The notes: generated by a model not told the origin, from the sequence alone. A stretch of DNA of 64,000 nt from Ancylomarina sp963977525 (GCA_963977525.1 CAXBPC010000013.1:62001-126000), one strand, 5' to 3'; positions 7,055-16,540 are shown, numbered from the stretch's first letter. Program-made: numbers and translations.

Positions 7055-10000
7055 ATGAGCACAAAATTTCCAGATTACAAGAACTTAGATCTATCGCAGA
7101 TCAATAAAGATATCTTAAAAGAATGGGAAGAAAACAAGACTTTCGATAAGAGTTTAGAGACTCGTGAAGGAAATCCATCTTTTGTTTTCTATGAAGGACC
7201 CCCATCAGCTAACGGTATGCCTGGTATTCACCATGTAATGGCCCGTGCATTAAAAGATATTGTATGTCGTTATAAGACGCTTAAGGGTTTTAAAGTAGAC
7301 CGTAAAGCAGGTTGGGATACACATGGACTTCCAGTTGAGTTGGGTGTTGAGAAAGAATTAGGTATTACCAAAGAGGATATTGGTAAGAAAATTTCTGTTG
7401 ACGAATATAATGAGGCTTGTAGAACGAACGTGATGAAATATACACGTGAGTGGGAAGATTTAACAGCTAAAATGGGATATTGGGTAAATATGGATGAGCC
7501 ATATATTACTTACGATAACCGTTATATTGAGTCTTTATGGTGGTTGCTTAAGCAATTGTTCGAAAAAGGGTTCTTGTATAAAGGTTATACAATTCAGCCA
7601 TTTTCACCAGCAGCAGGAACAGGATTATCAACTCACGAGTTGAACCAACCTGGTTGCTATAAGGATGTAAAAGATACGACTGCTGTAGGTCTATTTAAGA
7701 TAGAAAAAGACGAGAAAAGTAGTTTCCTTTTCGAAGGTATTGACTGTGATGCTTATTTCATGGCTTGGACAACAACGCCTTGGACTTTGCCATCGAACAC
7801 AGCTTTAGCAGTTGGCCCAAAGATCAACTATGTACGTGTTCGTACTTTCAACCCTTACACAGGTAAGGATTGTGTTGTGGTTTTGGCTAAAGAACTTTTC
7901 AGCAACTTCTTTGATACAAAGCTTGAAGATTTAGACTTAAGCGAATATAAAATTGGAGACAAGAAAATACCATATAAACCACTTTCTGAGTGTGTAGGTA
8001 CTGATCTTGAAGGAATCAAATATGAGCAATTATTGCCATGGGTGAAACCTGAAGGGGATGCTTTCCGTGTAATTTTAGCTGATTTTGTTACTATTGAAGA
8101 TGGTACAGGTATCGTTCATATTGCTCCAACTTTTGGTGCTGATGATGATAGAGTCGCTAAAGCTGCTGGTATTTCTCCACTTATCTTCCGCGATAAGGAA
8201 GGCAAGATGCAACCAATGGTTGACCGTACAGGTAAGTTCTTCAAAATCGAAGATCTTGATGAGGAATTCGTAAAGAACCATGTAAATGTTGAGCTTTATG
8301 CTCCATATGCAGGTCGTTACGTTAAGAATGCCTTTGATTCTAGCTTAACTGAGAAAGATCCTACTTTGGATGTTGACATTGCAGTTGAAATGAAAAAAGC
8401 TAGTCAGGCATTTAAGGTTGAGAAGCATGTTCACAACTACCCACATTGTTGGAGAACTGATAAGCCAATTCTGTACTATCCATTGGATTCGTGGTTTATC
8501 CAGACTACAAAAGTTCGCGATCGTATGATCGAACTAAACAAGACGATTAACTGGAAGCCAAAATCAACTGGTGAAGGTCGTTTTGGAAAATGGTTGGAGA
8601 ACCTACAGGACTGGAACCTTTCACGTTCTCGTTACTGGGGAACGCCTCTACCTATCTGGGTAAGCGAAGACCGAAGTGAAATGAAATGTATTGGTTCTGT
8701 ACCTGAGCTTAAAGGCGAAATTGTTAAGTCAATCGAAAAAGGATACATGAGCGAAAACATGCTTGAGAAATATGTAGAAGGTGATAATTCAAAGGAGAAT
8801 TACGAGAAGTTCGATCTTCACCGCCCCTATGTTGACGATATCGTATTGGTAAGTGAATCGGGACAAAAATTATTCCGTGAACTTGACCTTATCGATGTAT
8901 GGTTCGATTCAGGAGCAATGCCTTATGCACAGCAACATTACCCTTTTGAGAACAAAGAGGATTTCGATAAGAAATTCCCAGCTCAGTTTATTGCTGAAGG
9001 TGTAGACCAAACTCGTGGATGGTTCTTTACACTTCATGCAATTGCAACAATGTGTTTCGATAGTGTAGCTTTCGAGAATATTATTTCAAACGGATTGGTA
9101 TTAGATGCTAAAGGCAATAAAATGTCCAAGCGTCTTGGTAACGCCGCTGATCCTTTCGAAACTATCGAGAAATATGGTTCTGACCCATTACGTTGGTATA
9201 TGATTACCAATGCTCAACCATGGGATAACTTGAAATTTGATATAAATGGTGTTGAAGAAGTTCGTCGTAAATTCTTCGGAACACTTTATAATACTTACAG
9301 TTTCTTCCAATTGTATGCTAATGTTGATGGATTTACATATTCTGAAGCTGATGTGCCAATGGAAAAACGTCCTGAGATTGACCGTTGGATTCTTTCTCTT
9401 CTTAACTCATTGGTTCAGGAAGTTGAAGAGTGTTACGAGACTTACGAGCTAACACGTGCGGGTCGTGCTATTCAGGATTTCGTAAACGAAAACCTATCTA
9501 ACTGGTACGTTCGTTTATGTCGTAAGAGATATTGGGGTGGTGAGTATGATACAGATAAGATTTCGGCTTATCAAACACTTTATAAGTGTCTTGAGACGAT
9601 TTCAGTTCTTGGATCTCCAATTGCACCATTCTTTATGGATCGTCTATTCTTAGACTTGAATTCAGTAACGAATCGTTACACTGAGAATTCAGTTCACTTA
9701 GTAGATTTCCCTATTGCTGATGTGTCAGTAATTGATAAGGCTCTTGAGGAAAGACAAGATATGGCTCAGAAGATTTCTTCTATGGTATTAGGTCTTCGTC
9801 GTAAGGTGAAGATTCGTGTACGTCAGCCATTAAGTAAGATTATGGTTCCAATTCTTGACGAAAGCATTATCCCTCAGTTGGAGGCTGTAAAAGGCATTAT
9901 CCTTTCTGAGATTAATGTGAAAGAGATGGAGTTCATTACTGATACTTCAGGTGTATTGATCAAGAAGATTAAGCCAAACTTTAAGACTCTTGGACCTAAG

Positions 10001-10495
10001 CATGGTAAGATCATGAAGCAAATTGCTGGTGTGATTGCTAAGATGAATCAGGACGATATTGTAGTATTCGAGAAAGAATCTGAATTTACTATTGTTGTGA
10101 ACGAAGAGAATGTTGTTCTTACACTTCAAGACGTTGAGATTATCTCTGAGGATATACCAGGGTGGTTAGTTGCTAACGAAGGTAAGCTTACTGTTGCGCT
10201 TGATGTAAACATAACAGATGAGTTGCGTCAGGAAGGTATCGCTCGTGAATTTATCAATAGAATTCAGAACTTACGTAAGGATAGTGATTTCGCTGTTACT
10301 GATAAAATTTCATTAGAAATTGCGATGCACAATGAGATAAATGATGCTGTTTTAACTCACAAAGATTACATTGGAAGTCAAACTCTCGCTGAATCAGTTA
10401 GTTTGGTTGAAAAGATCGAAGGAGATGACGCGAAGGCAGTAGAAATAGAAGCTGGAATCGAAACATATATTCGAATTAAAAAGCTTAGTGAGTAA
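7055..10495 (+). CDS. ileS: Isoleucyl-tRNA synthetase, GxHH-motif (IleRS2-like) form
   Basis: 1146 residues, the long form seen in Bacteroidota and eukaryotic cytosol. It charges tRNA-Ile with isoleucine. Context PPSANGMPGIHHV (residues 49-61) aligns with the usual class I start PPYANGxxHxGH, but the HxGH tetrad reads G57-I-H59-H60, so the first and third positions are exchanged. The KMSKS loop is KMSKR (689-693). An editing domain lies between them (e.g. WTTTPWTLPSNTA), and no C-terminal zinc cysteine cluster is visible. A 38-base gap leads to the dksA-like gene, so the two are probably co-transcribed. Confidence 0.97.
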   Translation: MSTKFPDYKNLDLSQINKDILKEWEENKTFDKSLETREGNPSFVFYEGPPSANGMPGIHHVMARALKDIVCRYKTLKGFKVDRKAGWDTHGLPVELGVEKELGITKEDIGKKISVDEYNEACRTNVMKYTREWEDLTAKMGYWVNMDEPYITYDNRYIESLWWLLKQLFEKGFLYKGYTIQPFSPAAGTGLSTHELNQPGCYKDVKDTTAVGLFKIEKDEKSSFLFEGIDCDAYFMAWTTTPWTLPSNTALAVGPKINYVRVRTFNPYTGKDCVVVLAKELFSNFFDTKLEDLDLSEYKIGDKKIPYKPLSECVGTDLEGIKYEQLLPWVKPEGDAFRVILADFVTIEDGTGIVHIAPTFGADDDRVAKAAGISPLIFRDKEGKMQPMVDRTGKFFKIEDLDEEFVKNHVNVELYAPYAGRYVKNAFDSSLTEKDPTLDVDIAVEMKKASQAFKVEKHVHNYPHCWRTDKPILYYPLDSWFIQTTKVRDRMIELNKTINWKPKSTGEGRFGKWLENLQDWNLSRSRYWGTPLPIWVSEDRSEMKCIGSVPELKGEIVKSIEKGYMSENMLEKYVEGDNSKENYEKFDLHRPYVDDIVLVSESGQKLFRELDLIDVWFDSGAMPYAQQHYPFENKEDFDKKFPAQFIAEGVDQTRGWFFTLHAIATMCFDSVAFENIISNGLVLDAKGNKMSKRLGNAADPFETIEKYGSDPLRWYMITNAQPWDNLKFDINGVEEVRRKFFGTLYNTYSFFQLYANVDGFTYSEADVPMEKRPEIDRWILSLLNSLVQEVEECYETYELTRAGRAIQDFVNENLSNWYVRLCRKRYWGGEYDTDKISAYQTLYKCLETISVLGSPIAPFFMDRLFLDLNSVTNRYTENSVHLVDFPIADVSVIDKALEERQDMAQKISSMVLGLRRKVKIRVRQPLSKIMVPILDESIIPQLEAVKGIILSEINVKEMEFITDTSGVLIKKIKPNFKTLGPKHGKIMKQIAGVIAKMNQDDIVVFEKESEFTIVVNEENVVLTLQDVEIISEDIPGWLVANEGKLTVALDVNITDELRQEGIAREFINRIQNLRKDSDFAVTDKISLEIAMHNEINDAVLTHKDYIGSQTLAESVSLVEKIEGDDAKAVEIEAGIETYIRIKKLSE

Positions 10496-10533
10496 TACTT
10501 TTTTTGTTATCTTTAGGATCAAATCCAATATCT

Positions 10534-10911
10534 ATGACTGAAAAAAAACGCTATACAGACGAAGAGTTGATTGAGTTCAAAGAATTGATTACTCAAAAAC
10601 TCGCAAAAGCTAAAAAAGATTATGAAACCTTGAAGGCTGTTATTTCAAATAGCTCAGGAAACGACACTGAAGATACTTCTCCAACTTTTAAAGTTTTAGA
10701 AGAAGGTGCTTCAACTTTGTCGAAGGAAGAGGCTGGAAGATTAGCACAGCGTCAGGCAAAATTCATTGGTCATTTGGAAGTTGCACTTATTCGAATCGAG
10801 AATAAGAATTATGGTGTATGTCGCGAGACAGGAAACTTGATTTCTAAAGAAAGATTGCGTGCTGTCCCTCATGCTACGCTTAGCATTGAAGCGAAGAATA
10901 AGCAACTTTAA
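10534..10911 (+). CDS. TraR/DksA-family protein with degenerate zinc finger
   Basis: 125 residues from the ATG at 10534; an upstream in-frame TTG would add ten untypical residues. An N-terminal coiled-coil (residues ~8-90) leads to the DksA signature RIENKNYGVCRETGNLISKE followed by RLRAVPHATLS. Canonical members bind zinc through four Cys; here only Cys96 is left. The family binds RNA polymerase through its secondary channel and modulates transcription during stringent response. Whether this form works without zinc is unknown. It follows ileS by 38 bases. Confidence 0.88.
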   Translation: MTEKKRYTDEELIEFKELITQKLAKAKKDYETLKAVISNSSGNDTEDTSPTFKVLEEGASTLSKEEAGRLAQRQAKFIGHLEVALIRIENKNYGVCRETGNLISKERLRAVPHATLSIEAKNKQL

Positions 10912-10931
10912 AAACAAATTAAAACATATAG

Positions 10932-10966
10932 AAAATGATTGGGAGAGAAGTCTTCCAATCATTTTT
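10932..10966 (+). terminator. Terminator of the ileS-dksA-like transcript
   Basis: Stem AAAATGATTGG / CCAATCATTTT with a 12-base loop, followed by T-rich sequence, 20 bases after the dksA-like stop. Confidence 0.75.
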
Positions 10967-11099
10967 GTTTATATTCGGGAGCTGTTAGTTGTGTAAGAAA
11001 ATAACCATCAGCAATGTGAACCGTGATTTGGGTTTTCTAGCGAACCATGATTGTCATATTCAATTGTAATCGCTGAAATTTTAACATTAAAACAATAGC

Positions 11100-11717
11100 A
11101 TGTCCTTAATAAAAAAGTCTGCACTCTTTATTGTTGTGCTTTTAATACTCGATCAAGTTTTTAAAATATGGATTAAAACCCACATGATGCTAGGAGAAGA
11201 ATTCTCAGTATTTGGTGATTGGTTTATTATTCACTTTATCGAGAATAATGGAATGGCATTTGGTATGGAGTTGGAAGGCAAGTGGGGAAAAATTTTACTA
11301 AGCCTATTTAGAATCGTTGCTATTTGTGGAATAGGATGGTATTTGAATGATATTTGCAAGAAGAAAGCACCTAAAGGTTTGATTCTTTCAATAGGATTAA
11401 TCTTTGCAGGAGCAATGGGTAATATTATCGATTCAGCTTTTTACGGTATAATTTTTAACGATAGTTATTATCAAGTAGCAAGCTTTTTGCCTGAGGCAGG
11501 AGGTTATTCTTCATTTCTACATGGTAAGGTTGTAGATATGCTTTACTTTCCTTTAGTTGATGGTAATTTCCCATCTTGGTTCCCTGTATGGGGAGGAGAT
11601 CATTTCGTATTCTTCCGTCCAGTTTTTAATGTGGCAGATTCATACATTACGATTGGTGTAACACTGATACTTCTATTTCACAAGAAGTATTTTGTTGAAG
11701 AATCATCTAAAAAATAG
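11100..11717 (+). CDS. lspA: Lipoprotein signal peptidase (signal peptidase II)
   Basis: 205 residues with four membrane helices. It cleaves prolipoprotein signal peptides before the lipidated Cys. Conserved boxes are visible: ENNGMAFG (48-55), GAMGNIID (104-111), VVDMLYFP with catalytic Asp146, and FNVADS with catalytic Asp180. An insertion between GNIID and VVDML makes it longer than the ~165-residue enterobacterial enzyme, as is common in Bacteroidota. It is monocistronic, converging on gltX, and serves the many lipoproteins encoded in this window. Confidence 0.96.
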   Translation: MSLIKKSALFIVVLLILDQVFKIWIKTHMMLGEEFSVFGDWFIIHFIENNGMAFGMELEGKWGKILLSLFRIVAICGIGWYLNDICKKKAPKGLILSIGLIFAGAMGNIIDSAFYGIIFNDSYYQVASFLPEAGGYSSFLHGKVVDMLYFPLVDGNFPSWFPVWGGDHFVFFRPVFNVADSYITIGVTLILLFHKKYFVEESSKK

Positions 11718-11744
11718 AAAGAGAATATCTCATTATTAGATATA

Positions 11745-11776
11745 AAAATAGCCTTGGAAAATTCCAAGGCTATTTT
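11745..11776. terminator. Bidirectional terminator between lspA and gltX
   Basis: Perfect 15-bp inverted repeat AAAATAGCCTTGGAA / TTCCAAGGCTATTTT with a 2-base loop. A or T tails on both sides let it work for both convergent genes. Confidence 0.85.
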
Positions 11777-11795
11777 TGTATACAGTTATTTCAGC

Positions 11796-13322
11796 TTATA
11801 GTGTTTGGCAAGCAAAATCGATACGAGATAATGTATCTTCTTTACCTACTAGCTCTATAATGTCAAACATGTGTGGGCCTTTCCCAGCGCCTACAATAGC
11901 CAAACGGAATGGGCTCATTACCTTACCAAATCCAATTTCTTTAGCTGTAATCCACTCTTTAACGATTGTTTCGGTATTAGCTGAAGTGAAATCTGAGATG
12001 TCAGCTAGGATTGTCTTTAATTCTAGCATTAGTTCCGAAGTATCAGCTTTCCATGCTTTTTTAGCAGTCTTGGCATCGAACTCTAAAGGAGCTTCGAAAA
12101 AGAAGTTGACTTGATCCCAAAGTTCTGCAATAAAGTCTACACGGTCTTTCACCATCCCACAAATTCGGCTTACTTTATTCGAATCAGCTTCAATGCCTTT
12201 TTCAGCAAGAACCTCTTTGCTGAATAGTTGACCAATTTCTTCGTCAGACTTAGTCATTAAGTATTGACGATTGAACCACTTAGTTTTTTCAGGATCGAAT
12301 TTAGCACCTGATTTACCAACTCTTTCTAAAGAGAATGCTTGAGATAATTCTTCCATAGAGAAAATCTCTTGCTCTGTACCAGGATTCCAACCTAAAAAGG
12401 CAAGCATGTTTACGAATGCTTCTGGGAAATAACCTTCTTCACGGTAGCCAGAAGAAATATCTTGAGTTTTTGGATCTGTCCAAAGCAATGGGAATACAGG
12501 GAACCCTAATTTATCACCATCACGCTTGCTAAGTTTACCTTTTCCTACAGGCTTAAGAATTAGAGGAAGGTGTGCAAATTTTGGCATTTCAGCTTCCCAT
12601 CCTAATTTCTTGTATAATAAAACGTGAAGAGGCATAGATGGTAACCATTCTTCACCACGAATCACGTGAGATATCTTCATCAAATAATCATCGACCACAT
12701 TAGCCAAGTGGTAAGTAGGCATACCATCCGATTTGAAAAGAACCTTGTCGTCAAGTGCAGAACTGTTGAACACAACATGCTTTCTAATTTCGTCATCAAG
12801 ATGTAATTCTTCGTTAACTGGCATCTTAAAACGAACAACGTAAGGCGTACCAGCTTCGATTTTAGCTTGAACTTCATCAGCGCTTAAAGCTAAAGAGTTA
12901 TTCAAGTTTCCACGAGTATCAGGGTTGTATGTGAAGGTTTTCTTTTCCGCTTCATATTCGTTACGAATAGCGTCTAATTCTTCAGCTGTATCGAAGGCAT
13001 AATAAGCATCACCAGAGGCAATTAACTTTTCAGCGTATTCACGATACATTGGCTTTCTCTCAGACTGACGGTAAGGTCCATATTCTCCACCTACAGTTGC
13101 ACCTTCATCAATTGTAATGCCACACCATTTAAGAGCTTCGGCAATATAATCTTCAGCACCTGGCACATAGCGAGTTTGGTCTGTGTCTTCTATACGCAAT
13201 AGAAATTTACCTCCGTGTTTGCGGGCAAATAAATAGTTGAAAAGGGCTGTTCTAACACCTCCCATATGTAAAGGTCCCGTTGGACTAGGGGCAAATCGAA
13301 CTCTGACTTTATTATCGCTCAT
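11796..13322 (-). CDS. gltX: Glutamyl-tRNA synthetase
   Basis: 508 residues, normal for bacterial GluRS. The class I HIGH-type motif is PSPTGPLHMGG (His19), with RIEDTDQTR shortly after, and the KMSKS counterpart is KLSKR at residues 263-267. It charges tRNA-Glu. A -7 promoter element lies 58 bases upstream, and the gene ends 20 bases from the shared terminator. Confidence 0.97.
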   Translation of the reverse strand: MSDNKVRVRFAPSPTGPLHMGGVRTALFNYLFARKHGGKFLLRIEDTDQTRYVPGAEDYIAEALKWCGITIDEGATVGGEYGPYRQSERKPMYREYAEKLIASGDAYYAFDTAEELDAIRNEYEAEKKTFTYNPDTRGNLNNSLALSADEVQAKIEAGTPYVVRFKMPVNEELHLDDEIRKHVVFNSSALDDKVLFKSDGMPTYHLANVVDDYLMKISHVIRGEEWLPSMPLHVLLYKKLGWEAEMPKFAHLPLILKPVGKGKLSKRDGDKLGFPVFPLLWTDPKTQDISSGYREEGYFPEAFVNMLAFLGWNPGTEQEIFSMEELSQAFSLERVGKSGAKFDPEKTKWFNRQYLMTKSDEEIGQLFSKEVLAEKGIEADSNKVSRICGMVKDRVDFIAELWDQVNFFFEAPLEFDAKTAKKAWKADTSELMLELKTILADISDFTSANTETIVKEWITAKEIGFGKVMSPFRLAIVGAGKGPHMFDIIELVGKEDTLSRIDFACQTL

Positions 13323-13380
13323 GATTTTATCCTTAAGTATTTTAATTCCTGAATGTCAGGGATGATAATTCAAATTTCGA

Positions 13381-13388
13381 CAAAGATA
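13381..13388 (-). promoter_or_regulatory. -7 promoter element of gltX
   Basis: On the minus strand this reads TATCTTTG, an exact TAnnTTTG match. It implies a leader of about 50 bases for gltX. No TTG is seen at the -33 position. Confidence 0.45.
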
Positions 13389-13473
13389 ATAATTATTGCA
13401 TCATCTATGTTCGCTTCTGATATTCTAGGAGCTTCTATTAAAGAAATATTTATTATAGTCTTTGATGAGAATG

Positions 13474-13505
13474 AAAAAGGAGCCTCCATTTGTGGAAACT
13501 CCTTG
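13474..13505 (-). terminator. Terminator of the HU/SPOR gene
   Basis: Reading the minus strand: AAGGAG-TTTCCA, a four-base loop, then TGGAGG-CTCCTT and a T run. It lies 24 bases after the HU/SPOR stop. Confidence 0.75.
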
Positions 13506-13528
13506 ATATATTTTAATCGAGATGATTG

Positions 13529-14485
13529 TTATTTTTGTAAAACCCAACAAGATGCATTTGGATTCTTTTGTAATACTTTTCGACGGAATCGATCAGCTTC
13601 TTTTTTTGAATTGAACTTGCTTAAAGCAACTGCAAACAGATTTTTGTTTTTAATAATCTTAGCAGGATATGAATTGGCCTCAATTACGGTTTTTAGAATT
13701 TTAGCATTTTCGATGTTCGCAAAACTTCCAGCTATTAGGTAATACTTTCCTTTTACTGCTTTGTTTTTAATCTCTGCCTTAGGTTTAGCGTAGATAATTC
13801 TAGGCTCAAAACTTACCAATTCGTTGGCAGGAGAAATTTTACTATTAAGCTTAATCGATTTTGTTTTCTGAACATCTGGCGTACTCTCCATTATACTGAA
13901 TGAAGCTTTAGACTGATGTTGATTGTTGTTAAGGTTAACAGGAATTAGAGCTAATCCTAAAAAGAAAGGAATAGTGACTGCAGCATAGACTTTACGCTTA
14001 AGACTAAAACGATTCCAAAAATTCTCTTTAATAATTAATGATCTAATATGAGGATTTTCTTCAATGATTAGATCAGGAAGCTCAAAGCTTTCCATTCCAA
14101 AAAGATCAGCAAGAAAATTAATGTTTTTAGCAGGTTCAAATTGTAATTTATGACGCTTGTTGTAAAACAAATCACCAAGTTCATCAAAAACGACTCTTTC
14201 TCTTCTACGTAAACAAACTGTGATATCTTCAATATAAAGCTCAATTGCTCTTTCAGCTTCAGGATAGGTAATCTTTTCAGCTTCAGCTAAACAATTAATA
14301 AGCAAGCCATCGTTCTGTTTTAGATTTCGATTGAAACTAACAGCCTTTGATGGAGGAAGCATTTCATTGGTCAGTGGGTTTTCTTCAGCAGGGCTATAGT
14401 TGGCAACAAAGCCACCTAAGCCAGGGAGAATCACACAGTCGTGAATGAATAATAAATCCTTTATATATCTTGATATTTCTAGCAT
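13529..14485 (-). CDS. HU-CCDC81 and SPOR domain membrane protein
   Basis: 318 residues. Residues 1-~130 match the bacterial HU-CCDC81 module (YIKDLLFIHDCVILPGLGGF and FNRNLKQNDGLL). One membrane helix follows at ~165-184. The C-terminus (~245-318, beginning KGKYYLIAGSF) is a SPOR domain, which binds denuded peptidoglycan glycan at the division septum. The arrangement, cytoplasmic HU-like domain, one membrane span and periplasmic SPOR, is common in Bacteroidota and suggests a link between cytoplasm and septal wall; the exact role is not established. The -7 element sits so close to the ATG that the mRNA may be leaderless. Confidence 0.9.
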   Translation of the reverse strand: MLEISRYIKDLLFIHDCVILPGLGGFVANYSPAEENPLTNEMLPPSKAVSFNRNLKQNDGLLINCLAEAEKITYPEAERAIELYIEDITVCLRRRERVVFDELGDLFYNKRHKLQFEPAKNINFLADLFGMESFELPDLIIEENPHIRSLIIKENFWNRFSLKRKVYAAVTIPFFLGLALIPVNLNNNQHQSKASFSIMESTPDVQKTKSIKLNSKISPANELVSFEPRIIYAKPKAEIKNKAVKGKYYLIAGSFANIENAKILKTVIEANSYPAKIIKNKNLFAVALSKFNSKKEADRFRRKVLQKNPNASCWVLQK

Positions 14486-14490
14486 AAAAA

Positions 14491-14498
14491 CAAAGATA
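14491..14498 (-). promoter_or_regulatory. -7 promoter element abutting the HU/SPOR start codon
   Basis: Minus strand TATCTTTG (TAnnTTTG), ending only five bases before the ATG at 14485, so transcription would begin at or next to the start codon. No clear -33 TTG. Confidence 0.45.
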
Positions 14499-15098
14499 AA
14501 AATTCTAGACTCTAATTAAAATCGATTGCAGTAGAAATATACTAAAAGCTTAGTAATCAAAAGTAAAAAAGCGAAAGTTTTTTTAAGATAATTACGAACA
14601 AAAACGATAATGTGATTTTGAATTATTTGTACTCGAAGTTTTCATTCTCAATGATGAATGAAAAAATACTATTGATGGACAGTTTTAAAAGAAAATCAGG
14701 GCTGTAGAAATTTAAGAGGAATGTCATTATTCATACTTTACTTATTAAATGTGAATATGACGGAGATGATATAAAAATATTCCTGCTCACGACTAGAATA
14801 AACTTACATGTTACAGTTGAAAAAATAGCTAGTAAAATTATGAAGTGTACTAAGTCTATATGCATAATAGAGTGCATAATAGAAAAATCATAACTAGTAG
14901 ATATAGAGCTTGTTGACGAGGTGTTGAGCTGCGACATATTTTCATCTCAAATTAGGTATGAAGGCGTATAGACTACTAGGTTTATCACGCTATTCTTTTA
15001 CGAATAACTAAAAAATATAGATAAGGAATTGAAAAATTGAGATAAATGGGTTAGTTTTATTGAATTGAAATTATCAAAAGCCAATTAATTACTCTACT
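14499..15098. other. Long AT-rich intergenic region
   Basis: Six hundred bases with no gene I can support. It contains a short direct repeat (TGCATAATAGA at ~14869 and again ~14 bases later) and must hold the promoter of the lipoprotein gene at 15099. No hairpin with a T tail and no tRNA-like fold seen. Confidence 0.4.
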
Positions 15099-15998
15099 AT
15101 GCTCAAATTTAGCATTCGTTTATCTTATTTTTTAATTTTGTTAGGCATTTCAGTAGTATCGCTTGCCTGTCAAAATAAAACGAAAACTAGTTCTTCTGAT
15201 ATGAAACAGGAGATTCTTGGTTCTACTCAAAGCTTTAAGAAGGTTAAGAATATTTTCTATAATGTGCCCTCACCTGTTGAGGTAACAGGTATTATTCAGA
15301 AAATGGATCTGCCTTATCACCCAAATTTATTGAATCCTAGTTCAAATTCTGAAAACTACCTAACTCAAGCCGATAAGGCTTTGAATATGGGTGTTTATGG
15401 TGCTGACTTAAGTTATATTCGTATCTACGAGCAATATCAAGATGCTGCTAAATTTTTAGTGGTAGTTAAAAAGTTCACGCGTGATTTAGGTATACCTGAA
15501 GAAGGAGAACGAGTAATTGCTAAACGCCTTGAGAAGAATCTTCAGAATCAAGACTCTTTGTTGAGAATTATTACTGAAACGTTTACAGATTCGGATAGTT
15601 ACTTAAAAGAAAACCAAAGAGGAAGTACTGCTGCTTTAATTATTTTTGGTGGATGGATTGAGACTCTTTATTTGGCAACTAATATTTTAGATCCTGAAGC
15701 TCCTCAAGATGATATGGTGAAATTGATTGTTGAGCAACGTTATTCAGTGAAGAATTTATTGGCTCTTATGGAGCAGTTCTCCAATGAGAGAAGAGTTCAA
15801 GATTTCTTACCTGATTTGAGGATACTGGATGAAAAATTCAAAGAAATTGGTCAAGAAAAATCTGGTAAAGCCAAATTGATCTCTAAAAAAGGGAAAGCAG
15901 TAATTGGGAATAAGGTTAAGCTTAATGTGCCTCCTACTATATTGAAAGATGTGAAGACTATTAATGATAGAATTCGTACACGAATTACAGAAATGTAG
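15099..15998 (+). CDS. Lipoprotein of unknown function
   Basis: 299 residues. The lipobox SLAC gives lipidated Cys24. The mature part is mostly helical, with segments such as EVTGIIQKMDLPYHPNLLNP, YLTQADKALNMGVYGADLSY and STAALIIFGGWIETLYLAT. I recognise this as a type of conserved Bacteroidota lipoprotein but no named domain. The next gene starts 41 bases after its stop and also encodes an exported protein, so the two are likely co-transcribed. Confidence 0.75.
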   Translation: MLKFSIRLSYFLILLGISVVSLACQNKTKTSSSDMKQEILGSTQSFKKVKNIFYNVPSPVEVTGIIQKMDLPYHPNLLNPSSNSENYLTQADKALNMGVYGADLSYIRIYEQYQDAAKFLVVVKKFTRDLGIPEEGERVIAKRLEKNLQNQDSLLRIITETFTDSDSYLKENQRGSTAALIIFGGWIETLYLATNILDPEAPQDDMVKLIVEQRYSVKNLLALMEQFSNERRVQDFLPDLRILDEKFKEIGQEKSGKAKLISKKGKAVIGNKVKLNVPPTILKDVKTINDRIRTRITEM

Positions 15999-16039
15999 AG
16001 TTGTTTAATGAGTCTTGTTGACAAATAATAATCGTTAGG

Positions 16040-16498
16040 ATGAGTAAAATTTACAGATATATCACTTTAATTATAGCATTATCTTGTATTTCAAGTTTTG
16101 CCTTTTCTCAGTGTAATGAGTTTACAAAGAAAGATTGTATCCCATTATTGAGCCCATATACTTTTAATGGACAGCTTAATAATACTGTACTTACTGAAGG
16201 GGAAACTGCAGAGTTACAGTTAACGTTTTACGCTGACCAGGAATATCGAGTTTTGGTTGCAGGAGAAAACCAGCTTGGGAAAATAAGATTCCAACTTTTA
16301 GATGTAGAGTATAACGTCTTGTATGATAATAAAGATGAAGAATTTACAAATTCATGGGATTTTTCAGTAGAGAGTACTGATGAGTTTATAGTTAGAGTTA
16401 TTGTTGATCAGAATCAAAATCCTGAGGATACCGAAAGTGGATGTGTCTCGATGCTAATTGGATTTCGTGCTTTCGGCTCACGTACTCTCTTTAAATAA
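16040..16498 (+). CDS. Secreted protein of unknown function
   Basis: 152 residues with a type I signal peptide (hydrophobic core LIIALSCISS, likely cleavage after FAFSQ). The mature part has three Cys and a beta-rich pattern (GETAELQLTFYADQEYRVLV; DEFIVRVIVDQ), suggesting a small beta-sandwich. No catalytic motif. It probably acts in the periplasm or outer membrane with the preceding lipoprotein; this is inference from spacing only. Confidence 0.7.
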   Translation: MSKIYRYITLIIALSCISSFAFSQCNEFTKKDCIPLLSPYTFNGQLNNTVLTEGETAELQLTFYADQEYRVLVAGENQLGKIRFQLLDVEYNVLYDNKDEEFTNSWDFSVESTDEFIVRVIVDQNQNPEDTESGCVSMLIGFRAFGSRTLFK

Positions 16499-16540
16499 AA
16501 TGGAATTACAATAAATTATACGATTAAAATAGATTAACTA

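Noticed and set aside
13353..13742. 129-codon plus-strand frame
   Set aside because: Mostly antisense to the SPOR domain and crosses a terminator hairpin.
14731..14937. 68-codon minus-strand frame in the long spacer
   Set aside because: Ser/Ile-rich product without family features; runs over short direct repeats; no promoter or start support.
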